64,000 nt of DNA from Microlunatus parietis (GTDB lineage: Bacteria; Actinomycetota; Actinomycetes; Propionibacteriales; Propionibacteriaceae): positions 4,588,001-4,652,000 of the forward strand of contig NZ_JACCBU010000001.1 of the NCBI RefSeq assembly GCF_013407955.1, given 5' to 3'. Below the pieces are notes generated by a model that was not told the origin of the DNA, made no database searches, and saw only the letters and a program-made list of their open reading frames with translations. Both the position numbers and the translations under genes were made by a program. Positions within the stretch are counted from its first letter, which is position 1, and each line of letters opens with the position of its first letter. Below are positions 17,664-25,910 of the stretch, piece after piece.

Positions 17664-18545
17664 TCAACTCCGGACCGCGTCGACGGCCAGCCGGGCCGCG
17701 TGGCCGATCGCGAAATCCGCTTCCAGCTGGACGAACGCGGCGACGTCGGACCGGGTCAGGGCGGCGACGGCGATCCGGTCGTCGCCGAGCTGCACCACGC
17801 CGACCTCGTGCCGCAGGTCGAGGAAGGTGCCGGTCTTGGTGAAGATCCCCACGTCGTCGGCGGCCAGCTCGACGGCCAGCCGGTGCAGCACCAGCTGCCG
17901 GCCGAGGGCGCCGCGCAGCCGGGCACAGGCGGCCGGGCTCGCGATCCGGTCCGTCCAGACCCGGTCCAGCAGATCGACCAGGGCGCGGGCGGTGCCGGCA
18001 TTGGCCCGGTTCGGGTCGAGTTCCTCGATCAGATGGCCGTCCCGGGTCTGGCCGGCCCGCGCCAGGCCGGCGCCGATCTTGGTGACGGCGGCTGCCGTAC
18101 CGTAGATCGCCGCCATCGAGTGCCGGATGATCAACTCCGGACAACCCAGCTCGGTCAGCCGCGCGTTCGCCTGCTCGAGGCCGAACCGGTCCAGCAGCAG
18201 GTCGGTCGCGGCGTTGTCGCTGACCGCCAGGCTGAGCTGGAGCAGGTCCTCGGCGGCGACCCGGCTCGGGTGCCGGAACAGCGACACCCCGGTCGGCCCG
18301 CTGGTGGCGTGCTGCGGCGCGATTTCGAACGGTTCCGCAGCGTCGAGTTCGCCGCGCTCGAAGGCGTCGAAGATCACCAGCGCGATCGGCAGCTTGATCA
18401 CCGAGGCCAGCGGCCAGACCAGCCCGGTGTCGAACCCGAATTCGGCGCCGGTGATCAGATTGCGGGCCAACAGGGAACCCTGCAGGCCGGCGGCCCGCCA
18501 GTCCCGTTGCACGTCGTCGATCAAGGCGGTCCGGTTCGTGATCAT
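17664..18545 (-). CDS. Class A beta-lactamase-like serine hydrolase without signal peptide
   Basis: A 293-residue protein with the three active-site motifs SVIK (48-51), SDN (109-111) and KTG (238-240). Two things are odd. There is no signal peptide, so the protein should stay in the cytoplasm, where peptidoglycan-directed drugs do not act. The omega loop is short: ELDPN (177-180 region) stands where ExxLN is normal. The start overlaps the LysR stop (ATGA), and the kinase gene follows after 2 nt. It may hydrolyse an amide or ester other than a beta-lactam; this is inference. Confidence 0.8.
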   Translation of the reverse strand: MITNRTALIDDVQRDWRAAGLQGSLLARNLITGAEFGFDTGLVWPLASVIKLPIALVIFDAFERGELDAAEPFEIAPQHATSGPTGVSLFRHPSRVAAEDLLQLSLAVSDNAATDLLLDRFGLEQANARLTELGCPELIIRHSMAAIYGTAAAVTKIGAGLARAGQTRDGHLIEELDPNRANAGTARALVDLLDRVWTDRIASPAACARLRGALGRQLVLHRLAVELAADDVGIFTKTGTFLDLRHEVGVVQLGDDRIAVAALTRSDVAAFVQLEADFAIGHAARLAVDAVRS

Positions 18546-19417
18546 GGAGTACGTCCTCGGCCGCCGCCCAGTCCCGTCGCCAGTCGGGTGATCAGATCCA
18601 CCTGGTCATGATCATCGAGGTCGGCCGAACCGGCAAGTCGATAACTCCGGCGGACCACCGGACGGGCCAAGGGGGACCAGGCCAGGTCCTCGCGGCGGGC
18701 CTGCTCCGCCGAGGCGAGCAGCACATCGCCGCGTTCGTGCACCCGGGTCCAGGCCTCGGTCTCCGGGGTGCCGACGACCAGCTGATCGGCCCGCAGCCCG
18801 AATCCGTAGCAGGCTTCGGTGACCGGGTCCCGGACGGTCGGCACGTCGTCCTCGGCCAGCAGGTGGACCGCGCGCGGCGGCAGGTCCCGCTCCCGGACCG
18901 GGCGCCGGAGTTGATCAAGGTGGAACCGCGCCGCCGGGGCGTGATCATGGTGCGCGATGCCGAGCGGGACGGTGAACTCGGCCTGCTGCGGCGAGGTCGG
19001 CAGGACGGCCAGCTGCGCCAGCCCGGCCCGCAGCAACTCCTCCCGGTCCGGCGGTTCCTCGTCGACGAACCCGACGGTCCGGTCCGGCAGCCCGCGCCGG
19101 ATCGCGGCCCGCGCCGCCGCGGTCAGGCCGGTCGGGACCGCGATCAGCAGGCTCCGCTCCGGCGCGGTGAACAGGCTGTCGATCCGGTCGGCCCGGGCCA
19201 GCAGTTCGCCGGCCAGCGGCAGCAGCCGCTCGCCCTCCGGGCTCAGCTCGACCCGGCGCGAGGTGCGCAGCAGCAGCGTCGCGCCCAGCCGCTGCTCGAG
19301 CGCGGAGATCCGCCGGCTCGCCACCGGCTGCGGCTGGCCGCAGCGCGCCGCGCCGCGGGTAAAGCTGCGTTCGGCGGCGACGGCCGCGAAGCAGCGCAGC
19401 CCCTCCAGCAGATCCAT
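18542..19417 (-). CDS. LysR-family transcriptional regulator
   Basis: A 291-residue regulator with an N-terminal winged helix-turn-helix (FAAVAAERSFTRGAARCGQPQPVASRRI, residues ~8-36; an A/S-Q-P pattern typical of LysR) and a periplasmic-binding-protein-like effector domain. The internal ATG at 19417 is preferred to the frame start at 19435, because the latter would put a T-N11-A box inside the gene. The gene is divergent from a secreted beta-lactamase and coupled to a cytoplasmic one, the classic layout of AmpR-like control, though AmpR identity is not claimed. Confidence 0.85.
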   Translation of the reverse strand: MDLLEGLRCFAAVAAERSFTRGAARCGQPQPVASRRISALEQRLGATLLLRTSRRVELSPEGERLLPLAGELLARADRIDSLFTAPERSLLIAVPTGLTAAARAAIRRGLPDRTVGFVDEEPPDREELLRAGLAQLAVLPTSPQQAEFTVPLGIAHHDHAPAARFHLDQLRRPVRERDLPPRAVHLLAEDDVPTVRDPVTEACYGFGLRADQLVVGTPETEAWTRVHERGDVLLASAEQARREDLAWSPLARPVVRRSYRLAGSADLDDHDQVDLITRLATGLGGGRGRTP

Positions 19418-19427
19418 GCGGGCAACC

Positions 19428-19442
19428 ATACGCATTCCGTAT
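19428..19442. promoter_or_regulatory. LysR T-N11-A box
   Basis: ATACG (19428-19432), 5 nt, CGTAT (19438-19442) is an exact dyad with the T-N11-A form expected for LysR binding. It lies 11 bp from the lysR start and 56 bp from the beta-lactamase start, fitting autorepression and activation of the divergent gene. Confidence 0.55.
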
Positions 19443-19498
19443 CGATCGGCCTCGTGGTGTCTTGGTGTCCCGGCCGGCTCGCGGGAACCCTGGCCGCC

Positions 19499-20419
19499 AT
19501 GGACCTGAACGCATCAGCACCCAGCAAGCCGATCGCCCGCCGGACCGTCCTGGCCGGTGCCGCCGCTCTCGCCGCCACCGTCGCGCTGCCCCGGACCGCT
19601 CGCGCGGACCAGCCCGGCGAGGCAGCCGGGGCGATCGAGGCGCTCGAGGCCAAGCACGACCGGCGGATCGGCCTCTACGCCAAGAACCTGCGCACCGGCC
19701 AGGAACTTACCCACCGGCCGGACGAACGGTTCGCGCTCTGCTCGACGTTCAAGACCCTCGCGGTCGCGGCCGCGCTGGACGGCCGGCTGGTCACCCCGGA
19801 CCGGCAGGCGCAGCAGCGCCCGGTGCACTATCCGCCGTCGCTGGTCGCGGGCGACGTCTGGGCTCCGTACACCCGGAAGTGGTTCGCCGAGGGCTACGTA
19901 CCGACGTTCGCCGAGGTCTGCGAAGTGGCCGTCCGGGACAGCGACAACGGCGCCGCCAACCTCGTCGTCCAGGCGATCGGCGGCCCGGCGGCGGTGACCG
20001 ACTTCGTTCGTGATCTTGGTGACCGAGTGACCTGGCTGAACCGCTGGGAGCCGGACCTGAGCGAATACGTGCCGGGACAGGTCGTGGACACCTCCACCCC
20101 GCGAGCGCTCGGCACCAGCTACACCAAGATCATTCTCGGTCGTGCGCTGCAGCACCGGGAGCGCGAGACGATCACCGGCTGGCTGCTCGGCAACCGTGCG
20201 AATCCGCCGTTCCGCAAGGGCTTGCCGGCCGGTTGGACGCTCGCCGACAAGACCGGGTCGGGCAGCTACGCGACCCGCAACGACGTCGGGATCGCCTGGA
20301 ACGAACGCCAGGACCCGATCCTGGTCAGCTGCCTGACCCGGGCCGACGACCCGGAAGCGACCCGGAAGGACGAGCCGCTGACCGAGGCCTTCGTCCACTG
20401 CATCGAGCGACTCGGCTGA
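19499..20419 (+). CDS. Secreted class A beta-lactamase, copy 1
   Basis: A 306-residue precursor. A twin-arginine-like signal (ARRTVLAGAAALAATVAL) ends near ARA 36. The motifs are STFK (82-85), SDN (148-150), the omega loop EPDLS (184-188) and KTG (251-253). The position equal to Ambler Asn170 is Ser. In the family, Glu166 and residue 170 hold the deacylating water, and Ser170 is known in GES-type variants with altered spectrum. A close paralogue follows after a 9-nt gap, so the two are one operon under the divergent LysR. Confidence 0.9.
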   Translation: MDLNASAPSKPIARRTVLAGAAALAATVALPRTARADQPGEAAGAIEALEAKHDRRIGLYAKNLRTGQELTHRPDERFALCSTFKTLAVAAALDGRLVTPDRQAQQRPVHYPPSLVAGDVWAPYTRKWFAEGYVPTFAEVCEVAVRDSDNGAANLVVQAIGGPAAVTDFVRDLGDRVTWLNRWEPDLSEYVPGQVVDTSTPRALGTSYTKIILGRALQHRERETITGWLLGNRANPPFRKGLPAGWTLADKTGSGSYATRNDVGIAWNERQDPILVSCLTRADDPEATRKDEPLTEAFVHCIERLG

Positions 20420-20428
20420 GGAGTGATC

Positions 20429-21316
20429 ATGGAGAACACCCGACTGACCCGACGCGTCGCGCTGGCCGGCGGAGCGGCGCTGGCGTTCGGCGCGGTCGCC
20501 GGCACCGCCCACGCCGACTCCGGTCCGCTGGCCCGGATCGAAGCCGCCCATGACCGCCGGATCGGCTTGTATGCAACGAATCTGCGCACCGGGCGCCGGC
20601 TGGCCCATCGAGCGGGGGAGCGGTTCGTGATGTGCTCGACGTTCAAGACCCTTGCGGTCGCCGCCGTACTCCGCGGCGATCTGGTCACTCCGGACCGGAA
20701 GGTGCTGGATCGGCGGGCCCACTATCCGCCGTCGCTGGTCGCCGGAGCCGGGTACGCGCCCCGGCTGCAGGAGTGGCAGGACCAGGGCTACGCGCCGACC
20801 CAGGCCGAGATCTGCGAGGTGACCCTCCGTGACAGCGACAACGCGGGCGCCAACTGGCTGCTCCAGCTGATCGGCGGCCCCACCGCGATCACGCGGCTGG
20901 CCCGTTGCCTCGGCGACGAGACGAGCAACCTGACCCGGTGGGAGCCGGACCTGAACGCCTGGCAGCCCGGCCAGCTGATCGACACCACGACCCCGTGGTC
21001 GATCGGCCGAACCTACGCGAAGCTGCTGGTCGGCGACGGACTCCGTACCACCGAGCGGCGTCGGCTGGTCGACTGGATGCTGGGCAACCGGACCGGCGAC
21101 AACACGCTCCGCAAGGGCCTGCCGCCCGGCTGGCGCCTCGCCTCCAAGACCGGCACCGGCGACCACGGCACCCGCAACGACGTCGGCGTCGCCTGGACCC
21201 CCTCCGGCGACCCGGTCCTGATCAGCTGCCTGACCAGCGCCGCCGAGCCCGACGCCGACCCGCTGGACCCCCCGCTCGCCGAGGTCGCCGACCACTGCGC
21301 CCGCGTTCTCGGGTAG
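20429..21316 (+). CDS. Secreted class A beta-lactamase, copy 2
   Basis: A 295-residue paralogue of the preceding gene. A Tat-like signal (LTRRVALAGGAALAFGAVAG) ends near AHA 29. The motifs are STFK (70-73), SDN (136-138), EPDLN (172-176, normal Asn) and KTG (240-242). The ATG at 20429 is chosen because GAGGAG (20418-20423) lies 5 nt upstream; that site overlaps the stop of copy 1. Its own stop is only 4 bp before the hairpin element at 21321, which could act as its terminator. Confidence 0.9.
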   Translation: MENTRLTRRVALAGGAALAFGAVAGTAHADSGPLARIEAAHDRRIGLYATNLRTGRRLAHRAGERFVMCSTFKTLAVAAVLRGDLVTPDRKVLDRRAHYPPSLVAGAGYAPRLQEWQDQGYAPTQAEICEVTLRDSDNAGANWLLQLIGGPTAITRLARCLGDETSNLTRWEPDLNAWQPGQLIDTTTPWSIGRTYAKLLVGDGLRTTERRRLVDWMLGNRTGDNTLRKGLPPGWRLASKTGTGDHGTRNDVGVAWTPSGDPVLISCLTSAAEPDADPLDPPLAEVADHCARVLG

Positions 21317-21320
21317 GAAG

Positions 21321-21399
21321 TGTCACAAATCTGCAATGCAACGGTCTGGATTTTGCCGAGATCGGCGTTGGCGAGGCGTTGCATTGCAGATTTGTGACA
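21321..21399. repeat. 79-bp hairpin element, left copy of DUF559 cassette
   Basis: Arms of 23 bp, perfectly complementary (21321-21343 and 21377-21399; the left arm begins TGTCACAAATCTGCAATG), enclose a 33-nt centre with its own small stem GCCGA/TCGGC. The arms are about 43% GC against a ~70% background. The centre matches the reverse complement of the right-hand element at 23 of 33 positions, so the two 79-bp elements face each other. It ends 7 nt from the DUF559 stop codon. Confidence 0.85.
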
Positions 21400-21406
21400 G
21401 GTGTGG

Positions 21407-22285
21407 TCAAGCACTGCGGCGGTGTCTGGTGAGAATGCGGCGGATCGATCGGAGGACCCAGTCGGGGTCCTCGGTGAGCTGCGGCCAGGTGAAGTGCAGC
21501 ACGGTCCAGCCGGCGGCCGCGAGATCGGTCCACTTGCGCCGGTCGCGATGGAACTGTTCCTCGGACCGATGGAACTCATACCCGTCGACCTCGATCACGA
21601 CCCGCGCCTCACGGAACACAAGGTCGACCACGTAGCGCACCTCGCCGGCCCGGATCGTGGCGTTCCCAACCCAGCCATCGATCCGAGCACCCCGCAACAA
21701 CTCGTGCAGGGTGCGTTCCGCTGTCGACCAAGGCCGACGGCGGGACCTGTCGAGCCAGCGGCGGCGTAGCTCGTTGTTGCGGCGGCGCGCTGTCTGGGCG
21801 AGCGCGTCGTCAAGGCTGTCGACGGTGAGGAGGCGGGTACGCAGGACCCGTTCGATCGCCGCGCCGTGGTCGGTGAGGGCAAGGTCGAGGGCGGTCAGTT
21901 CCGGTGCGGTGACCCGGATCCCGTCGACCGAGCGGATCAGCGGGCGCGGGATCGTCTCCTGCACGAGCTCGAAGCCTGGCGGTGCGGTGCGTTTCCGCGG
22001 GAGGGCGGCCGTGATCATCGGGACGGGGAGGTCGGGCCAGAACGTCAGTCGGGCGGCGGCCCAGCGGGTCAGGACGAGGTCGTCGTCCCAACAGGCCAGG
22101 GCGCGGAGCCGGACGTCGAGCCGGTCGACCGCTTCGGGTGGGGCGAACACGCCGGGCAGCACAGTGGCCAGCTGGCCGCGTTCGACGAGTCGGTGCAGGG
22201 CGCGCCGGTGGTCGGGATATCGGCGCAGAGCGATGACGCCGCCATCCTGGCTGAGCAGGGCATCGAATGGATTCCGTACCGGCAT
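21407..22285 (-). CDS. DUF559 (PD-(D/E)XK-fold) protein with AbiEi-like N-terminus
   Basis: A 292-residue protein. The N-terminal ~60 residues form a winged-helix-like segment resembling the AbiEi antitoxin N-domain (HRLVERGQLATVLPGVFAPP). The C-terminal ~100 residues are DUF559, a Vsr-like nuclease fold, with the expected acidic pattern intact: Glu 190, Asp 221 (VVDLVF), Glu 232 and Asp 234 (IEVDGYEFH). Such proteins are common in actinobacteria and their role is unknown. Here the gene fills the space between two opposed hairpin elements almost completely (7 nt on one side, 19 nt on the other), which suggests gene and repeats are one unit. No promoter is visible other than in the hairpin itself. 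Confidence 0.85.
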   Translation of the reverse strand: MPVRNPFDALLSQDGGVIALRRYPDHRRALHRLVERGQLATVLPGVFAPPEAVDRLDVRLRALACWDDDLVLTRWAAARLTFWPDLPVPMITAALPRKRTAPPGFELVQETIPRPLIRSVDGIRVTAPELTALDLALTDHGAAIERVLRTRLLTVDSLDDALAQTARRRNNELRRRWLDRSRRRPWSTAERTLHELLRGARIDGWVGNATIRAGEVRYVVDLVFREARVVIEVDGYEFHRSEEQFHRDRRKWTDLAAAGWTVLHFTWPQLTEDPDWVLRSIRRILTRHRRSA

Positions 22286-22304
22286 CCGCTGATCATGCTG
22301 GCCC

Positions 22305-22383
22305 TGTCACAAATCTGCAACGCAACGCCTCCGCCAAGCCAATACCGGCGAAATCCGGGCCGTTGCATTGCAGATTTGTGACA
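22305..22383. repeat. 79-bp hairpin element, right copy of DUF559 cassette
   Basis: Arms 22305-22327 and 22361-22383 pair with one mismatch (C at 22321) around a 33-nt centre. The arm sequence is that of the left copy, and the centre is the left copy's centre in reverse complement with 10 changes. It lies 19 nt upstream of the DUF559 start and 17 bp from the stop of the aminotransferase gene. No target-site duplication is visible outside the pair. Confidence 0.85.
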
Positions 22384-22400
22384 CGCGGCGGGCCGCCTGG

Positions 22401-23462
22401 TCAGAGCAGGGTGGCGGCGACCTCGACGGCCAGCTCGCAGGCCTCTGGTTCGCCGACGGTGATCCGCAGGCCGTCGTCGCCGTAGCCTCGGACCATCAGG
22501 CCCGCGGCGCTGAAGGTCTCGACGGCAGTTCCGGTGCGGGCGCCGAGGGGGAGCCAGGCGAAGTTGGCCTGGCTGTCCGGGACCTGGTGGCCGACCTCGC
22601 GGAGGCGGGCCAGCAGGACGTCGCGACGTTCGACGATCAGGCGGACCCGGTCCAGCAGTTCCTTCTCCGCCTCCAGCGAGGCGATCACGGCGGCCTGGGC
22701 GGGTAGCGAGACGCCGAACGGGATCGCGGTCTTGCGGACGGCGACGGCGATCTCGGGGTCGGCGATGCCGTAGCCGACTCGGAACCCGGCCAGGCCGTAC
22801 GCCTTGGAGAAGGTGCGCAGTGAGACGACCGGCGTCCCGTTCTTGATCAACTCGATCGTGCGGGGCGGAGCGTCGGCGAACTCGACGTACGCCTCGTCCA
22901 CCACCACGAGGGCTCGCCCGTCGACCGTCTCGACGAAGGCGACCAGGTCGTCGTGGGAGATCGCCGGACCGGTCGGGTTGTTCGGCGTACAGAGGATGAT
23001 CATCTTCGTCCGCGGCGTGATCGCGGCGAGCATCGCGTCAAGATCATGAACCGCACCCGGGCCGAGCGGGACCATGATCGGAACGGCGCCGGCCAGCTTG
23101 ATCGCGATCGGGTACGCCTCGAAGCTGCGCCAGGCGATGATCACCTCGTCGCCGGCCGTACAGGTCGCCTGCAGCAGGTGGTACAGCACGCCGGACGAGC
23201 CGGTCCCGAACGCGAGTTGATCATGGTCGACGCCGAGCCGGGCCGCGGTCGCCGCGATCACCGCGGTGTTGCCCATGTCCGGATACCGGTTCATCCCGGC
23301 ACACGCGTGCTCGACCGCGGCCAGCACGCCCGGCAGCGGCGGATAGGGATTCTCGTTGCTGGACAGCTTGTACGAGACGCCGCCGGGCCCGACCGGCGCC
23401 GGCCGGCCGGGCACGTACGCCGGCAGCGCCGCCAGCTCCGGCCGGAGGAACCGGCTCAGCAC
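22401..23462 (-). CDS. HisC-like class I/II aminotransferase
   Basis: A 353-residue PLP enzyme. The Schiff-base Lys is in TFSKAYGLAGFRVGY, the PLP-phosphate Arg lies just after it, and NNPTGP plus DEAYVEF are the usual cofactor motifs. It groups with histidinol-phosphate and aromatic (phenylalanine/tyrosine) aminotransferases, and which substrate it uses cannot be told from the sequence. No other his genes are near, which favours the aromatic type (PatA-like). It converges on the DUF559 cassette. Confidence 0.82.
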   Translation of the reverse strand: MLSRFLRPELAALPAYVPGRPAPVGPGGVSYKLSSNENPYPPLPGVLAAVEHACAGMNRYPDMGNTAVIAATAARLGVDHDQLAFGTGSSGVLYHLLQATCTAGDEVIIAWRSFEAYPIAIKLAGAVPIMVPLGPGAVHDLDAMLAAITPRTKMIILCTPNNPTGPAISHDDLVAFVETVDGRALVVVDEAYVEFADAPPRTIELIKNGTPVVSLRTFSKAYGLAGFRVGYGIADPEIAVAVRKTAIPFGVSLPAQAAVIASLEAEKELLDRVRLIVERRDVLLARLREVGHQVPDSQANFAWLPLGARTGTAVETFSAAGLMVRGYGDDGLRITVGEPEACELAVEVAATLL

Positions 23463-23478
23463 CGGGAACCGACCATGA

Positions 23479-24114
23479 TCAGATCCGGACCGGTCCGGCC
23501 GGGGTGTGGAACGTGACCGCGTCGATCCCCGGCTGCCCGTTGGGCGCGTTCCAGGCGATCTCCAGTCCGTCGACGACGTGGTCGGCCTTGCCGCCGAGCC
23601 ACTCGTCCACCCGGTGCGGGTCGCCGGCGATCTCCAGCTTGGCCAACCGGATGTCGCCGCCGCCGACCGACGGGTGCGACTCGGCGTCGCTCAGCCACTT
23701 GATGAAGAACGGCAGCTGCGGGTCGGCCTGCAGGCCCTTGATCCCGATCTGCTGCCACTGCAGTTCCTCGCCCTCGGGCAGGCGCCGGTTGCCGGGCACC
23801 GCCTTCCGTCCGAGGCGGGCCTCGATCGGCGCCAGGTCCTCGACCGCGACCACCCAGCCGAGCCAGCCGCCGCCCATCTCGGACCGGGCCCGGACGGCCT
23901 GGCCGAACGGCGCCTTCTCGGCCGCCGGGTGCTCCAGGGCCTCGACCACCTCGAGGTAGAGCCCGCCGGCCAGCGGCAGGATCTGGTTGCGGGTGCCGAA
24001 CCGGGGGTGGAAACCACCGTCGTGGAAGTCGGCACCGAGTTGCCGGCTCAACTGCTCCGTCGTTCCCATGAGTCCGTCGGGCCCGGCGGCGAACGAGAGA
24101 TGATCCAGACGCAT
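23479..24114 (-). CDS. VOC/glyoxalase-like protein
   Basis: A 211-residue protein that begins MRLDHLSFAAG, the first strand of a vicinal-oxygen-chelate module, and continues with a GGGWLGWVVAVEDL strand pattern in a second, larger module. Relatives are Glyoxalase_3-like proteins of unknown substrate. The ATG at 24114 is chosen since the fold begins there; the frame runs on upstream through low-complexity sequence. The metal ligands (His 5, Glu 65-70 region) look present but are not certain. Confidence 0.75.
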   Translation of the reverse strand: MRLDHLSFAAGPDGLMGTTEQLSRQLGADFHDGGFHPRFGTRNQILPLAGGLYLEVVEALEHPAAEKAPFGQAVRARSEMGGGWLGWVVAVEDLAPIEARLGRKAVPGNRRLPEGEELQWQQIGIKGLQADPQLPFFIKWLSDAESHPSVGGGDIRLAKLEIAGDPHRVDEWLGGKADHVVDGLEIAWNAPNGQPGIDAVTFHTPAGPVRI

Positions 24115-24158
24115 AGGGGCCATTCTGGCCATGCCGTCCGGCCGGCCGGGGACCGGGG

Positions 24159-24950
24159 TCAGGACCGGGAGCGCGGAGCCTTCGCGGCAGGGTCCGCAGC
24201 GTGCCGCAGCGCCCGCCCCGGCCGGTCCTCGAAGTCCGCACACAGCTCGACCAGCACGTCGTAGGCGGCCTGGCCCATCAGCGCGACCAGTTCCGGCCGG
24301 TTGGACCGGTAGACCGGCTCCTTGCCGACGTGCGCCTCGGTGTTGGCGGTGCAGTACCAGTCCAGGTCATGCCCGCCCGGCCCCCAGCCGTCGCGGCTGT
24401 ATTCGCCGATCGAGATCTCGGTATAGCTGGTGTCGTCGGCCCGCTGCACGGTACGGAACTGGCGCCGGATCGGCAGCTGCCAGCAGACGTCGGGCTTGGT
24501 CTCCAGGAAGTCCCGGCCCTGGCCGACCGCGAGGTGGTGCAGCGCGCAGCCCTCGCCGCCCGGGAAGCCGGGCTCGTTGAGGAAGATGCAGCCGCCGTTG
24601 AAGACGCGGGTCTTGCGTCCCGGCTTCTCGCCCGGGGCGACCGTGTCCTCGTCCTCCAGTTCGACCCAGCCGCGTTTGCGGCCCTCCTTGTGGTTCTGCC
24701 AGAGCTCCGGAGTCAGTTGCTTGACCGCTTTCCGTACCCGCTTCTCGTCGTCGGCATCGGCGAAATGAGCGCCCAGCGTGCAGCAGCCGTCGTTCGGCCG
24801 GTCGGCGTAGATCCCCTTGCAGCCGCGCCCGAAGATGCAGGTGTAGCGCGACGTCAACCAGGTCAGGTCGCAGCGGAACACCTCGTCGGCGTCGTCGGGG
24901 TTGGTGAACTCGGCGAATGCACGAGGAAAGGGGAGCAGAACTTCCGGCAC
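24159..24950 (-). CDS. Conserved actinobacterial protein with Cys clusters
   Basis: A 263-residue soluble protein with about nine cysteines in pairs and short clusters (CIFGRGCKGI, DGCCTLG, GGCIF, GGEGCALHH, DVCWQL), arranged like metal- or Fe-S-binding YkgJ/DUF3109-type proteins. No catalytic family is recognised. The start GTG (24950) is 6 nt after a TAGGCT box on the minus strand, a leaderless arrangement, back to back with the leaderless promoter of the gene at 25030. Confidence 0.75.
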   Translation of the reverse strand: MPEVLLPFPRAFAEFTNPDDADEVFRCDLTWLTSRYTCIFGRGCKGIYADRPNDGCCTLGAHFADADDEKRVRKAVKQLTPELWQNHKEGRKRGWVELEDEDTVAPGEKPGRKTRVFNGGCIFLNEPGFPGGEGCALHHLAVGQGRDFLETKPDVCWQLPIRRQFRTVQRADDTSYTEISIGEYSRDGWGPGGHDLDWYCTANTEAHVGKEPVYRSNRPELVALMGQAAYDVLVELCADFEDRPGRALRHAADPAAKAPRSRS

Positions 24951-24956
24951 GGCGGC

Positions 24957-25022
24957 AGCCTACGCCCGGCTGACCAGGGCTCGAACGAGCAGGCGCGCAG
25001 TGAGGTCAAGATCGCGTACGCT
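24957..25022. promoter_or_regulatory. Back-to-back leaderless promoters
   Basis: TAGGCT (24962-24957, minus strand) ends 6 nt before GTG 24950, and TACGCT (25017-25022, plus strand) ends 7 nt before GTG 25030. Both genes appear to be transcribed from the start codon without a leader. The space between is too short for two separate regulatory regions, so control may be shared. Confidence 0.5.
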
Positions 25023-25029
25023 GAGAGTC

Positions 25030-25896
25030 GTGCCGGATATCGAGAGCGCCCCGGGGACTGCGGCCCGGGCCACGACCGCGAAGGTCGCCTTGTCGACCGC
25101 TTCGGTCTATCCCGAGACCACCTCGAGCGCCTTCGAACTGGCCCACCGGCTGGGGTACGACGGCGTCGAGGTGATGGTCGGCATCGACCCGGTCGCCGCC
25201 GACATCGACGCCGTGGAGAAGCTGCGCGACTACCACGGGGTGCCGGTGCTGGCGATCCACGCACCGTGCCTGTTGATCACCCAACGGGTCTGGGGCACCG
25301 ATCCCTGGGCCAAGCTGGAGCGGTCCGCCGAGGCCGCGCACCGGCTGGACGCCGACGTGGTCGTGGTGCATCCGCCGTTTCGCTGGCAGCGGGAGTACGG
25401 GCGGAACTTCGCCGAGGGCATCCAGCGGCTGAACGACGCGACCGGGATCAAGTTCTGCGTCGAGAACATGTATCCCTGGCGGACGCCTGGCGGTGAACTG
25501 AAGGCGTACCTGCCGGGCTGGGACCCGACGAACTTCGACTACGAGCACCTCACCCTCGACCTGTCCCACGCGTCGACCGCGGGCCAGCAGTCGGTGGACC
25601 TGGTCGAGGCCTGGGGCGACCGGCTCCGGCACGTCCACCTGACCGACGGCAACGGGTCGATGAAGGACGAGCACCTGGTCCCGGGCCGCGGCGACCAGCG
25701 CGCCGCCGAGGTGCTGAACCACCTGGCCCGCCGGGGCTTCGACGGCCACGTCGTGCTGGAGATCAACTCCCGGAAGAGCGAGACCCGGGCCAAGCGGGAG
25801 ATCGACCTGGCCGAGTCCCTGGCGTTCGCCCGCAGTCACCTGACCCGTCCGGCCGACTTCGTGGTCAACAGCGGCGGCATCGCGAACGTCGGCTGA
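25030..25896 (+). CDS. Sugar phosphate isomerase/epimerase-like TIM barrel
   Basis: A 288-residue xylose-isomerase-like TIM barrel (AP endonuclease family 2 fold). Barrel strands and metal ligands are visible in GYDGVEVMVGID, VVVVHPPFRW, FCVENMYPW, TLDLSHAST, VHLTDGNGS and VVLEINSRK, giving the Glu/Asp/His set for divalent metal. The start GTG 25030 follows a TACGCT box by 7 nt. Members range from sugar epimerases to endonuclease IV; lack of the full endonuclease IV metal set favours an isomerase. Confidence 0.8.
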   Translation: MPDIESAPGTAARATTAKVALSTASVYPETTSSAFELAHRLGYDGVEVMVGIDPVAADIDAVEKLRDYHGVPVLAIHAPCLLITQRVWGTDPWAKLERSAEAAHRLDADVVVVHPPFRWQREYGRNFAEGIQRLNDATGIKFCVENMYPWRTPGGELKAYLPGWDPTNFDYEHLTLDLSHASTAGQQSVDLVEAWGDRLRHVHLTDGNGSMKDEHLVPGRGDQRAAEVLNHLARRGFDGHVVLEINSRKSETRAKREIDLAESLAFARSHLTRPADFVVNSGGIANVG

Positions 25897-25910
25897 GCGC
25901 GCCTCCGCAT

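Noticed and set aside
21321..21399. Hairpin as a simple terminator of the beta-lactamase gene
   Set aside because: It may work as one, but length, centre conservation and the opposed partner are not explained by that; no U-tract follows.
21311..22400. Target-site duplication flanking the DUF559 cassette
   Set aside because: Bases outside the two hairpins do not match, so insertion by a classical transposase is not supported.
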